DNA of 64,000 nucleotides from Sporocytophaga sp. (lineage in GTDB: Bacteria; Bacteroidota; Bacteroidia; Cytophagales; Cytophagaceae). The notes under the pieces were generated by a model, which was not told the origin of the DNA, made no database searches, and saw only the letters and a program-made list of their open reading frames with translations. Location: NCBI RefSeq assembly GCF_017745095.1, contig NZ_JAGHZZ010000002.1, positions 434,001-498,000 of the forward strand, read 5' to 3'. Below are positions 16,366-24,554 of this stretch, piece by piece. Made by a program: the position numbers and the translations under genes. Every line of letters starts with the position of its first letter. Positions within the stretch are counted from its first letter, which is position 1.

Positions 16366-19300
16366 TTATCTCACAAGTGTAACCGTTCCGGATTTTTCAA
16401 ATTCCGATCCGTCGTTAAACTTACCAACAACCATATAGGTGTAAACGCCCATCGGAGCGTTTTGCCCATCCCAGCCTTTTCTGTTAGCCATGTTAAAGTC
16501 AGAAGTTTCGAATACCACCTCTCCCCATTTATTGAAGACCTTAAAAGTAAAGCTTTGGGAAGAAATATTCAAACCATATACCTTACAAACCGAATTCTCA
16601 GGATTTCTTGAGTATGGATTAAATATGTTTGGCACGAATAAATATTTGCTTGAAAGCACTTCAACTCCCAGACTCGCCACAGAAGAACAGCCGTCTTTGT
16701 TAACAACAGTAAGCTCTACATTATACTTACCCGGGTTTGAGTATGTATAACTACTGTTAAAGAGGTTACTGGTATTACCATCTTTAAAATCCCACTTCCA
16801 TGTGCTTATATTTTGCGCCACTGTGTCTACTGTATTTACAAATGATATGATGTCTCCTGAAATAGCATCCATCGTTTCTTTACTGGTGTTATCCAGACTC
16901 TTAGATGGACCATCGGCTCTGAATGATGCCTCAGGAGAAGGAACAAACGTAACATCCTTATCTAAAGTTACATTTCCGCACTGATTACTAACCTTTACGG
17001 TAAAGGTTTTCACTCCGGATGCTAGTGAGGAGTTGTCTGATTTGAAGAAAGTGGAATCTTTTTCCGGAGTTGAAAACACTCCTGTAGAAGAGGCTACAGT
17101 CCATTCGTAAACCAGCACACCATCCCCCTGAGATGTAACAACTTTTAAAGGTATCCCATCCGCCATACACGATTTCATTGGAGATTCAATAGAACTTATT
17201 ACCGGAGGCGCCATAAAATCTATGGTGTACTTGCTGGTATCATAACAACCGTTTTGTTCAAAAATTGCATAATAGGTACCATCAGTATTTACACTATGAG
17301 TCGCTCCTTGATCCAGAAGGGTATTTTCATCATCCATCCAGGTTACTAAACTTGAATTTGGGTTAACACTAAGTGTTACATCCGTTCCGTCACAAGCCTG
17401 AGGTGTATTTGAGACAATTTCATCTTTTACAGGTTTGGGTCTGATTGTCAATTCTACAGTATCGGCCGCAGTACAGTTGGTTACATTATCTTTAACTTTC
17501 AGGATGAAAGTATTGATTCCGTCAGTAGTCGGCGTGACAGATGGTCTGGCATCAGTATAGTTACCGGGAGTCCAGCTAAAGCTATAGGTGGATGGTAATG
17601 AAGGATTTCCTACGCCACCTAACATAAAAGTATTCCCAATACAGTCTCCTGTATCTTCTCCTGCATCAGCTGTGGGTTTTGTGCTTGCTGTAACTATAAT
17701 GGAATCGACAACCGAACAGCTATTACTGTTAGTAACCTTCAAATAATACTTTTTAGATGTTCCCTCAGCAATTTTCACAAATGCATGAAAATCCTGAATA
17801 TCAGAAACGCCAGTAGCATTAGAAATTCCGTCGATATCTTCTGACCATTTTTGGGATGTTAATGCACTTACTGACTGATATGTACCATTAAACTTACCGC
17901 TATCACCAGGACAGAATATAATATCCGTACCTGCATCTACTGAAATTTTATCTACAATAACTTCAACTGAAGAAGTATCAGAACAACCATCTCCAGTAGT
18001 AACCTTTACCTTATATCTGGTAGTTACTGAAGGTTTCGCAGTCGCAATCCATAGGGTACTATCATTCAGCGTTTCTGCAGGCCACCATGCAACTTTATAG
18101 CCAGGTGTTGATGCCACTTCGAGGCCTATTGCATTTCCTGGACAGATTCCAGTTGAGTTGTCAGGAAGAGTTTTCGCAACTACATTGGTCGGCTTAGATG
18201 AAATTTTCACCGTCACCTTTGCTGTATCTGAACACACGGGGGTTCCTGAAGCATCCTTCATCGTAAGTGTATAAACTGTCCCTGAAACAGAAGGGGTGGC
18301 CTTAGGATTAGGACTCAGATAATTATCCAGTCCTGCAGCAGGAGACCACTCATATTTGTAGTTTGAAGAAGGATTCTGCGGACCAAGAATTGCCGGATCA
18401 CCATCGCACATACCAACTACTCTGTCCATGGCAGTTTTCGGAGGAAGGGATTTTAAAGATACTTTGATTGTATCGTAGTTAATACATTCTCCCAGTGTTT
18501 CTATAACCTTAAGAACATAATTCGTAGTTGCCACTGGGGTTGCAATGGGAAAGGCAGTTTGATCACCTACAAGTGATGGATCCTTATTCCATTCATACTG
18601 ATATTTCGGATCATTTTCCTTACCAAGCATAACACTGCTCCCTTTGCAAATAGTAGTATCATTTCCAAGATTAATTTTAGGTTTGGGGAAAATTAAAATA
18701 TTTACTATATCGGATGAACTACATCCATATTCATTGGTTGATATCAAATTATAGGTATTTCTGACAAATAATGTAGGTGGAGTCACAATTACATCATCAA
18801 ACAAAGTTTTACTTACTAATGGTAAATTTTCTGTAATATCTATTTTTTTCGCACCATATGAAGGGTCAAACTTCCATGTATACGTAATGCCATCCGTTGG
18901 CGCATTTTCAAATCCAATAAGTTTTTCAACTAAGGGGCACATTCTAATTACAAGAGGAGAACTAGATAGCGGACTTGGTTTAGGTTTAATTGAAACTTTT
19001 ACCGAGTCTATACCTGTGCAACCGTTAACACTCATTTGTAATTTGAATACTGTAGTAGAAGGCACAGAGTCTGGTTGGGTCATAAAAAGCTTATCTCTGT
19101 CTTCAGAAAACAATTGAGCTGGACTCCAAAATTGTTCAATAGTTCCTCCAGTTTGGATACTAATAAGTGTCGGTTTTAAAGTAATACTATTCCCCTTACA
19201 AATAGTTGTATCACTTGGCATTTTAAATCTTATTCCTTTATATGTGGCAGGCACACTTTCGCTAGTATAGGAACAAGCCGGATTTTTTGCAAAAGCGCTG

Positions 19301-21300
19301 TATGTAGATGCTTTAGCAACCGTTCTTATATCAAGAGTATCAATACTTCCAGCGGCAACTTTAATAACTACTCCTTTGTCATTCTTCCAGATAATGGTGT
19401 CCATTGGAGATGCCACGGCATCTTTTATTTTAGCTACAATTCCATAATTTCCACAAAAGGCATCTGTAAGCACTTCCAATGGTTCCAGCTCGGGTGTCGT
19501 AAAGACATATACATCTTTACTAAGTGAATCAGTGCAAGAAATTCCTGACGTAAAATAATATTTAACAGCATATACACCTGGAGTCTTTCCTGCTGGGCTG
19601 AATTGCCATTTTCCACTAATGTATTCTGCTGGTTGTGAATAACTGCCTGCTCCAAGATTTTTGGTACAAATGGTAGATGAGACTGTAGAAGAAGTTGTTT
19701 CTGTATTACAGTAAAAATTTTTAAGACCTGTAAACGCTGATTCCTTCCAGCCTTTTATCGCTGATCGGGTTACGGAATTTCCGCCAAAGTTAGCAACATC
19801 AAGATATCCTCTATTATAAATTGAAATTGAAGAGGGAGCGTCCAACCCACTCACACCTAAATTCGCAATACTTCCGGAAGTGGATACTTTAAAAATATTA
19901 TTACTATTAACGTCTGAATAATAAACATTACCATCACAGTCAATTGCTAGACCTGAAATTCTTTCATCGCTTCCTTTTCTATTAACTGCAACTGATACCA
20001 TATTAGTCGCCAGGTTTAGTTTCTTAATTACAGACCTGGAAGGATCTGCAATATATAAATTACCTTCCGCGAAAGTTAAGTGTCCGAGCAAACCAAATTG
20101 CGCTGCAGTGGCCGCTACAGGGCCAGGGACAGAGGCACCATCAGGAACATCACCGGTAGTTGATCCGGCGACAGTTGTTACCTGCTTTGTCGCAATATCA
20201 ATTTTTTTAATCTTAAAGTTTCTGGAATCGCTCACATATAATGTTTTTCCCAAATCATCAATTGCAATTCCATAAGGATTTCGGAATCTCGCAGCAGTTC
20301 CAATGCCATCAAGGTCACCGCCAACAGGAGTTGCGGCATTTTCACCTGCAATAATCTGAACTCCAGTCGAAGGATTATAAGCTTTTATATTGTGATTGAC
20401 CTGATCACAGAAATATACGGTATTTCCAAATGACACAAGCCCTGTAGGAAGATTTAACTTTACAGTTGTCGGGTCTGTCCCCACTGTATTCCCCTTTGTT
20501 CCTGCTGTATTGATAATCGCACTTGCCCCATTTTCATCGATGACCCAGATTTTATTATTATTACTGTCACTGAAATAAATCTTACCTATACATGTTGTTG
20601 TAATACCCTGAGGTTGAGCAATAAGACCCACTGATCCTGATCCCGCGCCTACCAATACTGAAGAACAAGGAGCTGGATCTATTGTAACTGTTTGCTGTGC
20701 CGGAACAATACAACCCGCTGAATATTTTATAACATGTTTACCAGGACCAGAAATGGCAGGATCAAAATACCAGATATCTTTTCCACCTGAAACCACTCCC
20801 GGGCCTGTAAATATTCCACCTGCAGGTGTACCATATATTCTCGACTTCAAGCCTGAAATACAATAGGATGACTTAAGATCTGTAATAGTAGCTTTGCCAT
20901 TGGCCGCAGCAGTTGTGGCATAGATCTGAATAGAACCCTTTTCAGTACAATTATTATTAGTAATTAGAAAATAAACAGTAGTTGGTTGAGAAACACTTAC
21001 CAAATAATTGGTACCCATGGAAGTACTTGTAGGAGTGCTTGTAAAAGGGGTTAAGCTCCAAAAGACACTATAATTAGATGTTCCTTTTTTAAATTTTATA
21101 TCAACAAGAGAAACTGTAATTCTGGCAGGAACGCATACTGAAGTATCAGGCGTTTTCCGATAAGAGACACAATCATTGGAATTTAATAGCCACCACCACC
21201 AATTAGTTGATGACTGTGCCGAAGCCGATCGCGCAGACAAACACAATACACTGATTATCAGAGTAAGTGAATATAAAAATGTTTTCAAATTCGGTTTCAT
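16366..21300 (-). CDS. Giant T9SS type-B secreted protein, SprB-like, with NHL propeller and many Ig/PKD-like repeats
   Basis: I place the start at the ATG at 21300, not the upstream frame opening at 21351, because a normal signal peptide begins there (MKPNLKTFLYSLTLIISVLC, cut near SASAQ). That gives about 1,644 residues. After a short N-terminal region come NHL-type repeats (about 215-510; e.g. NPYGIAIDDLGKTLYVSD), then roughly ten Ig/SprB-like modules rich in PxP, DTTICKG and Cys pairs, a PKD domain (WKWDFKDGNTSNLF ... YTYSNPGKYNVELTV), and a gliding-motility-type C-terminal domain (LFVPNIFNPYSRNPENS, VFNKWGEVVFET, GWDGQNAPMGVYTYMV). The NGDG loop of most type-B domains is altered. Probable surface adhesin or filament exported with the SprF and PorE-like partners downstream. 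Confidence 0.9.
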   Translation of the reverse strand: MKPNLKTFLYSLTLIISVLCLSARSASAQSSTNWWWWLLNSNDCVSYRKTPDTSVCVPARITVSLVDIKFKKGTSNYSVFWSLTPFTSTPTSTSMGTNYLVSVSQPTTVYFLITNNNCTEKGSIQIYATTAAANGKATITDLKSSYCISGLKSRIYGTPAGGIFTGPGVVSGGKDIWYFDPAISGPGKHVIKYSAGCIVPAQQTVTIDPAPCSSVLVGAGSGSVGLIAQPQGITTTCIGKIYFSDSNNNKIWVIDENGASAIINTAGTKGNTVGTDPTTVKLNLPTGLVSFGNTVYFCDQVNHNIKAYNPSTGVQIIAGENAATPVGGDLDGIGTAARFRNPYGIAIDDLGKTLYVSDSRNFKIKKIDIATKQVTTVAGSTTGDVPDGASVPGPVAATAAQFGLLGHLTFAEGNLYIADPSRSVIKKLNLATNMVSVAVNRKGSDERISGLAIDCDGNVYYSDVNSNNIFKVSTSGSIANLGVSGLDAPSSISIYNRGYLDVANFGGNSVTRSAIKGWKESAFTGLKNFYCNTETTSSTVSSTICTKNLGAGSYSQPAEYISGKWQFSPAGKTPGVYAVKYYFTSGISCTDSLSKDVYVFTTPELEPLEVLTDAFCGNYGIVAKIKDAVASPMDTIIWKNDKGVVIKVAAGSIDTLDIRTVAKASTYSAFAKNPACSYTSESVPATYKGIRFKMPSDTTICKGNSITLKPTLISIQTGGTIEQFWSPAQLFSEDRDKLFMTQPDSVPSTTVFKLQMSVNGCTGIDSVKVSIKPKPSPLSSSPLVIRMCPLVEKLIGFENAPTDGITYTWKFDPSYGAKKIDITENLPLVSKTLFDDVIVTPPTLFVRNTYNLISTNEYGCSSSDIVNILIFPKPKINLGNDTTICKGSSVMLGKENDPKYQYEWNKDPSLVGDQTAFPIATPVATTNYVLKVIETLGECINYDTIKVSLKSLPPKTAMDRVVGMCDGDPAILGPQNPSSNYKYEWSPAAGLDNYLSPNPKATPSVSGTVYTLTMKDASGTPVCSDTAKVTVKISSKPTNVVAKTLPDNSTGICPGNAIGLEVASTPGYKVAWWPAETLNDSTLWIATAKPSVTTRYKVKVTTGDGCSDTSSVEVIVDKISVDAGTDIIFCPGDSGKFNGTYQSVSALTSQKWSEDIDGISNATGVSDIQDFHAFVKIAEGTSKKYYLKVTNSNSCSVVDSIIVTASTKPTADAGEDTGDCIGNTFMLGGVGNPSLPSTYSFSWTPGNYTDARPSVTPTTDGINTFILKVKDNVTNCTAADTVELTIRPKPVKDEIVSNTPQACDGTDVTLSVNPNSSLVTWMDDENTLLDQGATHSVNTDGTYYAIFEQNGCYDTSKYTIDFMAPPVISSIESPMKSCMADGIPLKVVTSQGDGVLVYEWTVASSTGVFSTPEKDSTFFKSDNSSLASGVKTFTVKVSNQCGNVTLDKDVTFVPSPEASFRADGPSKSLDNTSKETMDAISGDIISFVNTVDTVAQNISTWKWDFKDGNTSNLFNSSYTYSNPGKYNVELTVVNKDGCSSVASLGVEVLSSKYLFVPNIFNPYSRNPENSVCKVYGLNISSQSFTFKVFNKWGEVVFETSDFNMANRKGWDGQNAPMGVYTYMVVGKFNDGSEFEKSGTVTLVR

Positions 21301-21487
21301 AACGCCATCTGAAGAATTAAGTAAATCGAAATTCATTAAATATGAATCCAAAATGAACTTGTAAAGTAAGCTGTTTTAATCAAATTCATTAATTTAAATC
21401 CCGTATAAACAGTATTTTTCAAATAAATTTTACGTAAAAATTAAGGACTGGTTCTTCTTACTTGTTTTTTTAATTTAATTTTGTCTC

Positions 21488-22234
21488 ATGAGTTTCGGAA
21501 AAAGATTATACCAAATCTGGGTTTGGTTTTGTTTCATTGTTGTATTTCTGCTGATTTATCCATTTTTCGTTTTATTCTCTTTAAGAGACAGCTGGAAAAA
21601 ATATGGCCATTTCTTTAATAAGGTGTGGGCATACACCGTTTTTGGAAGTTGTTTGCTGCGGACTAAAGTGGAATTTCGTTTTAAACGGAATAAAAAACAA
21701 GCCTATGTATATTGCGCTAACCACTCTTCTTACCTAGACATCCCGACTCTGTGTTATTCATTATCAGGATATTACCTTTTCATAGGTAAAGCTTCCCTTG
21801 CTAAAGTACCTTTGTTTGGCTACATGTTCCGCAACTATTACATAGCTGTTGATCGCCACAGCAAATTGAGCAGGTATGAGACAATGCAGAAATCCATGGA
21901 AGCAATAGATAAAAAACGCAGCCTTGCTTTTTTCCCGGAGGGAACGATTCCAAAAAATGCTGGCTATCAAATGATCCCATTCAAAGATGGTGCATTTAGG
22001 ATAGCAATTGAAAAACAGGTGCCGATTGTGCCTGTTACGATTCCTTATAACTGGTTAATCCTCCCTGATGATGGTAAATATGTGCCCAATCGTCGTCTTA
22101 TGAAAGTAATTGTACACGAACCGATTGAAACCAAGGGAATGACACTTGATGATGTTGACGAACTAAAAGATAGGACTTTTGATATCATTCAAAGAGAATT
22201 GATTCTGCAAAATAAAGAAGTAGTATTGGTTTAA
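21488..22234 (+). CDS. plsC: 1-acyl-sn-glycerol-3-phosphate acyltransferase (PlsC-like)
   Basis: 248 residues, typical PlsC length. An N-terminal membrane helix (about 10-30) precedes the acyltransferase motifs: NHSSYLD at 78-84 (catalytic His79 and Asp84), GKASLAKVPLFGYMFR, and FFPEGT near 147 (phosphate binding), then VPIVPVTI. The enzyme adds the second acyl chain to lysophosphatidic acid at the inner membrane, in phospholipid synthesis. An AATTTTG-type element (TAATTTTG) ends only 4 bases before the ATG, which if used would give an almost leaderless message. gatC follows 81 bases later with its own promoter. The symbol is by family; ornithine-lipid or other acyltransferases share the same motifs. 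Confidence 0.85.
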   Translation: MSFGKRLYQIWVWFCFIVVFLLIYPFFVLFSLRDSWKKYGHFFNKVWAYTVFGSCLLRTKVEFRFKRNKKQAYVYCANHSSYLDIPTLCYSLSGYYLFIGKASLAKVPLFGYMFRNYYIAVDRHSKLSRYETMQKSMEAIDKKRSLAFFPEGTIPKNAGYQMIPFKDGAFRIAIEKQVPIVPVTIPYNWLILPDDGKYVPNRRLMKVIVHEPIETKGMTLDDVDELKDRTFDIIQRELILQNKEVVLV

Positions 22235-22284
22235 AAACTTATCATCTCCGGTTTCAAAAACTTTATTGGAATTCGGAATTTTAG

Positions 22285-22292
22285 TACTTTTG
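22285..22292 (+). promoter_or_regulatory. Predicted promoter of gatC (-7 element)
   Basis: TACTTTTG exactly matches the Bacteroidota -7 consensus TAnnTTTG, with a TTG at 22266-22268, 16 bases upstream, as -33 element. The transcript would begin around 22299, 15-20 bases before the gatC ATG. Confidence 0.5.
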
Positions 22293-22315
22293 ACAAAATT
22301 GACATTACTTATTAT

Positions 22316-22603
22316 ATGCATATAGATAAAGAAACCATCAGAAAAATTGCTCATCTGGGAAGATTAGAGTTTGAGGAAAAAAATGAAGAGCACATTTTGA
22401 AAGATTTTAATAAGATTCTTGACTGGATGGATAAACTCAATGAGCTTGATACTTCTAATGTTGCGCCGCTTATTCACATGTCTTCTGAAGTAAATGTGCT
22501 TAGAGAAGATGAAGTTAAAGTGACTTTGAAACATGAAGAAGCTTTGTATAATGCTCCGAAAAAGGATTCAGATTATTTCAGAGTTCCAAAATTCCTTGGA
22601 TAA
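22316..22603 (+). CDS. gatC: Aspartyl/glutamyl-tRNA amidotransferase subunit C
   Basis: 95 residues, the normal GatC size. Landmarks: ETIRKIAHLGRLEF at the N-terminus, ILKDFNKILDWMDKLNELDT, APLIHM, LREDEVK, and the C-terminal DSDYFRVPKFLG that inserts between GatA and GatB. GatCAB converts Glu-tRNA(Gln) and Asp-tRNA(Asn) into the amidated forms. gatA and gatB are not in the window, as is usual in Bacteroidota, where gatC often stands apart. It has its own promoter and a strong terminator, so it is a single-gene unit. Confidence 0.95.
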   Translation: MHIDKETIRKIAHLGRLEFEEKNEEHILKDFNKILDWMDKLNELDTSNVAPLIHMSSEVNVLREDEVKVTLKHEEALYNAPKKDSDYFRVPKFLG

Positions 22604-22622
22604 AGATTTTCATACCCATATA

Positions 22623-22655
22623 AAAAAGCTGCCTCAAAAGGGCAGCTTTTTTTTT
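22623..22655 (+). terminator. Rho-independent terminator of gatC
   Basis: Stem AAAGCTGCC / GGCAGCTTT with a 7-base loop, followed by a long T run, about 20 bases after the gatC stop. The leading A run would make it work on the other strand too, but no gene converges on it. Confidence 0.92.
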
Positions 22656-22763
22656 GAATGCTAAAAAGAATTATCACAAATCCGCCTCTTTCAGAAAAGG
22701 CAGTAGCTTAGCGAAAAATCATACAGAATTTAATAAGCACCGGAAATTCAGGCTTAAGCAATG

Positions 22764-22867
22764 AAGATCAAGGAGTAAGTACGCAAGATCCGGGAGTAAG
22801 CACGGAAGATCCGGGAGTAAGCGCGGAGATTCGGGAGCAAGCACGGAGAATCCGGGAGTAAGCACAG
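22764..22867. repeat. Five-unit 21-bp tandem repeat in the gatC-mgtE gap
   Basis: Five head-to-tail copies of about 21 bases with the core cgggagtaagcacgg: 22764-22784, 22785-22805, 22806-22826, 22827-22846 (one base short) and 22847-22867. A sixth, weaker unit may precede them. One frame of each unit reads D-P-G-V-S-T-E or a variant, but the short unit breaks the frame and no start or stop makes a gene. This is the only structure besides the terminator in the 367-base gap 22604-22970. Its G+C content is well above its surroundings. Confidence 0.8.
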
Positions 22868-22970
22868 AAAATTTTGACATACACCATGCAAAAAAAGCCT
22901 TATCCTTTATAATTTCTAATCTTTTCCTTCACTGAAAGGTTATTGCTATGAAGCCATCATTTTTTCAAGA

Positions 22971-24347
22971 ATGGAGAAATCAGAATTATTGCAGAATGAG
23001 ACTGGAGAAGCATTTCTTTCATTTGCCGAAGAAGCACCTCCTGAGGAAATCGGTAAATTATTTAATGAACTTCAGAAGGATTTTATTCAGGAAGATGAAA
23101 AGTTGAAAATACTTTTTTCCGCCATTCCTTTTCCAAAAAATGCCAGAACTTTCGAGCATCTTGATTTTAACCTGCAAAATAAAATTCTTGAAATAGCGCC
23201 ACTAAACCTTACCTCTTCCCTACTCAATGAGCTTTCTCCTGATGACAGGACAAAACTGTTCAGTGAAATGCCAAAAGAATCTCTGGCAAAATGGCTGAGC
23301 ATGCTCTCCGTGCAGGAAAGGAAAGATGCCCTAAAGCTATTGGAATATCCCCCTGAAAGTATAGGGAGACTTATGACGACAGACTACATAGCTGTTAGGC
23401 CTGAGTGGACCTGCGAGAAAACCATAAAATTTATAAGAGACTTCGGACTCAATAGCGAAACTATCAATTTCATTTATGTGGTAGATAAGGACAACAAACT
23501 GATTGATGATTTAAAAATCAGGGAGATACTACTTGCAAAGCCCGAAGCAACTATTGGTGATCTTGTAGACAACAGGTTTGTAAGTCTGGAAGCCACTTCT
23601 GATCAGGAAAAAACAATAACCACATTTATGGAAACGGACAGATTTGCGTTGCCCGTCACGGACTTTAATGGCAAGTTACTAGGTATAGTAACAGCAGATG
23701 ACGTATTGGATGTAATTGAACGTGAAGATACCGAAGACATACAAAAACTTGGTGGTAGTGAGGCTTTGGATGAACCTTATCTAGAAATAAATCTGACAAA
23801 CCTTGTAAAGAAAAGAGCGGGCTGGCTGATCATATTATTTATCGGTGAAATGCTAACAGCATCAGCAATGAGTTTTTTTGAAAATGAAATTGCAAGTGCA
23901 GTAGTGCTGGCTTTATTCATTCCATTAATTATATCAAGTGGCGGAAATTCCGGTTCTCAGGCTGCCACCATTATTACAAGGGCACTGGCATTGGGAGAAG
24001 TCAGCAAAGGAGATTGGTTGAAAGTTTTCAGAAGGGAGATTATATCTGGCGTAATGCTTGGGCTCATCCTAGGCATCATTGGTTTTTTAAGGGTTATTAT
24101 ATGGAGCACTTTATTTGATGCTTATGGAGCCTATTCATTAAAAATTGCAGCTACAGTTGGCTTTTCCCTTATAGGTGTAGTACTATGGGGAACACTTTCC
24201 GGATCTATGCTTCCGATTTTTCTAAAAAGCCTTGGCTTTGACCCCGCTGTATCTTCTGCCCCCTTTGTAGCGACTATAGTGGATGTGACCGGCATTATTA
24301 TCTATTTTTCCATGGCATTTTTATTTCTAAAAGGAACGCTTTTGTAA
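22971..24347 (+). CDS. mgtE: MgtE family magnesium channel/transporter
   Basis: 458 residues, the standard MgtE length. The N-domain of short helical repeats (about 15-140) contains the family's ELSPDDRTKLFSEMP and AKWLSMLSVQERKDALKLL segments. Two CBS domains follow (about 145-265; SIGRLMTTDYIAVRP, GIVTADDVLDVIEREDTED), then five membrane helices from about 280 with the pore signature PLIISSGGNSGSQAATIITR and VVLWGTLSGSMLP. It imports Mg2+ through the inner membrane, gated by Mg2+ bound to the cytoplasmic N and CBS domains. No M-box riboswitch was recognised upstream; only the 21-bp repeats lie there. Confidence 0.95.
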   Translation: MEKSELLQNETGEAFLSFAEEAPPEEIGKLFNELQKDFIQEDEKLKILFSAIPFPKNARTFEHLDFNLQNKILEIAPLNLTSSLLNELSPDDRTKLFSEMPKESLAKWLSMLSVQERKDALKLLEYPPESIGRLMTTDYIAVRPEWTCEKTIKFIRDFGLNSETINFIYVVDKDNKLIDDLKIREILLAKPEATIGDLVDNRFVSLEATSDQEKTITTFMETDRFALPVTDFNGKLLGIVTADDVLDVIEREDTEDIQKLGGSEALDEPYLEINLTNLVKKRAGWLIILFIGEMLTASAMSFFENEIASAVVLALFIPLIISSGGNSGSQAATIITRALALGEVSKGDWLKVFRREIISGVMLGLILGIIGFLRVIIWSTLFDAYGAYSLKIAATVGFSLIGVVLWGTLSGSMLPIFLKSLGFDPAVSSAPFVATIVDVTGIIIYFSMAFLFLKGTLL

Positions 24348-24481
24348 GCTGAAAGCTGAAAGCAAAAAGCTTAAAGTTGAGAATTGAAAAAGCACAAGAT
24401 TATAGTAATTGCCCGTTTCCAACAGCTAAAGATCCATTACTATAGAAGAAGGATTCTGGATATGATCATTTTTAAAATAAA

Positions 24482-24519
24482 AAAGTTGAAAGTTAAAAGT
24501 TATTAAAACTTTCAACTTT
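24482..24519 (-). terminator. Terminator of the first TonB receptor gene within a palindromic repeat region
   Basis: Perfect 13-bp inverted repeat (aaagttgaaagtt / aactttcaacttt), 12-base loop. On the minus strand it is followed by a T-rich run, and it lies 36 bases past the receptor stop. It is the core of a longer AAGCTGAAAGCTGAAAGC-type repeat region (24347-24545) whose two sides are imperfect mirror images. Confidence 0.6.
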
Positions 24520-24554
24520 CAACTTTATACTTTCAGCTTTAAGGCTTTCGCTTC

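Noticed and set aside
21301-21351. Longer N-terminus of the giant adhesin from 21351
   Set aside because: The extra 17 residues precede a standard signal peptide and would destroy it; the ATG at 21300 is preferred.
16490-21364. Plus-strand open frames inside the giant adhesin gene
   Set aside because: Antisense shadows; no signal peptides, domains or plausible starts, and the minus-strand protein is continuous.
22764-22870. Tandem repeat as a CRISPR array
   Set aside because: Units are contiguous with no spacers, and no cas genes are present.
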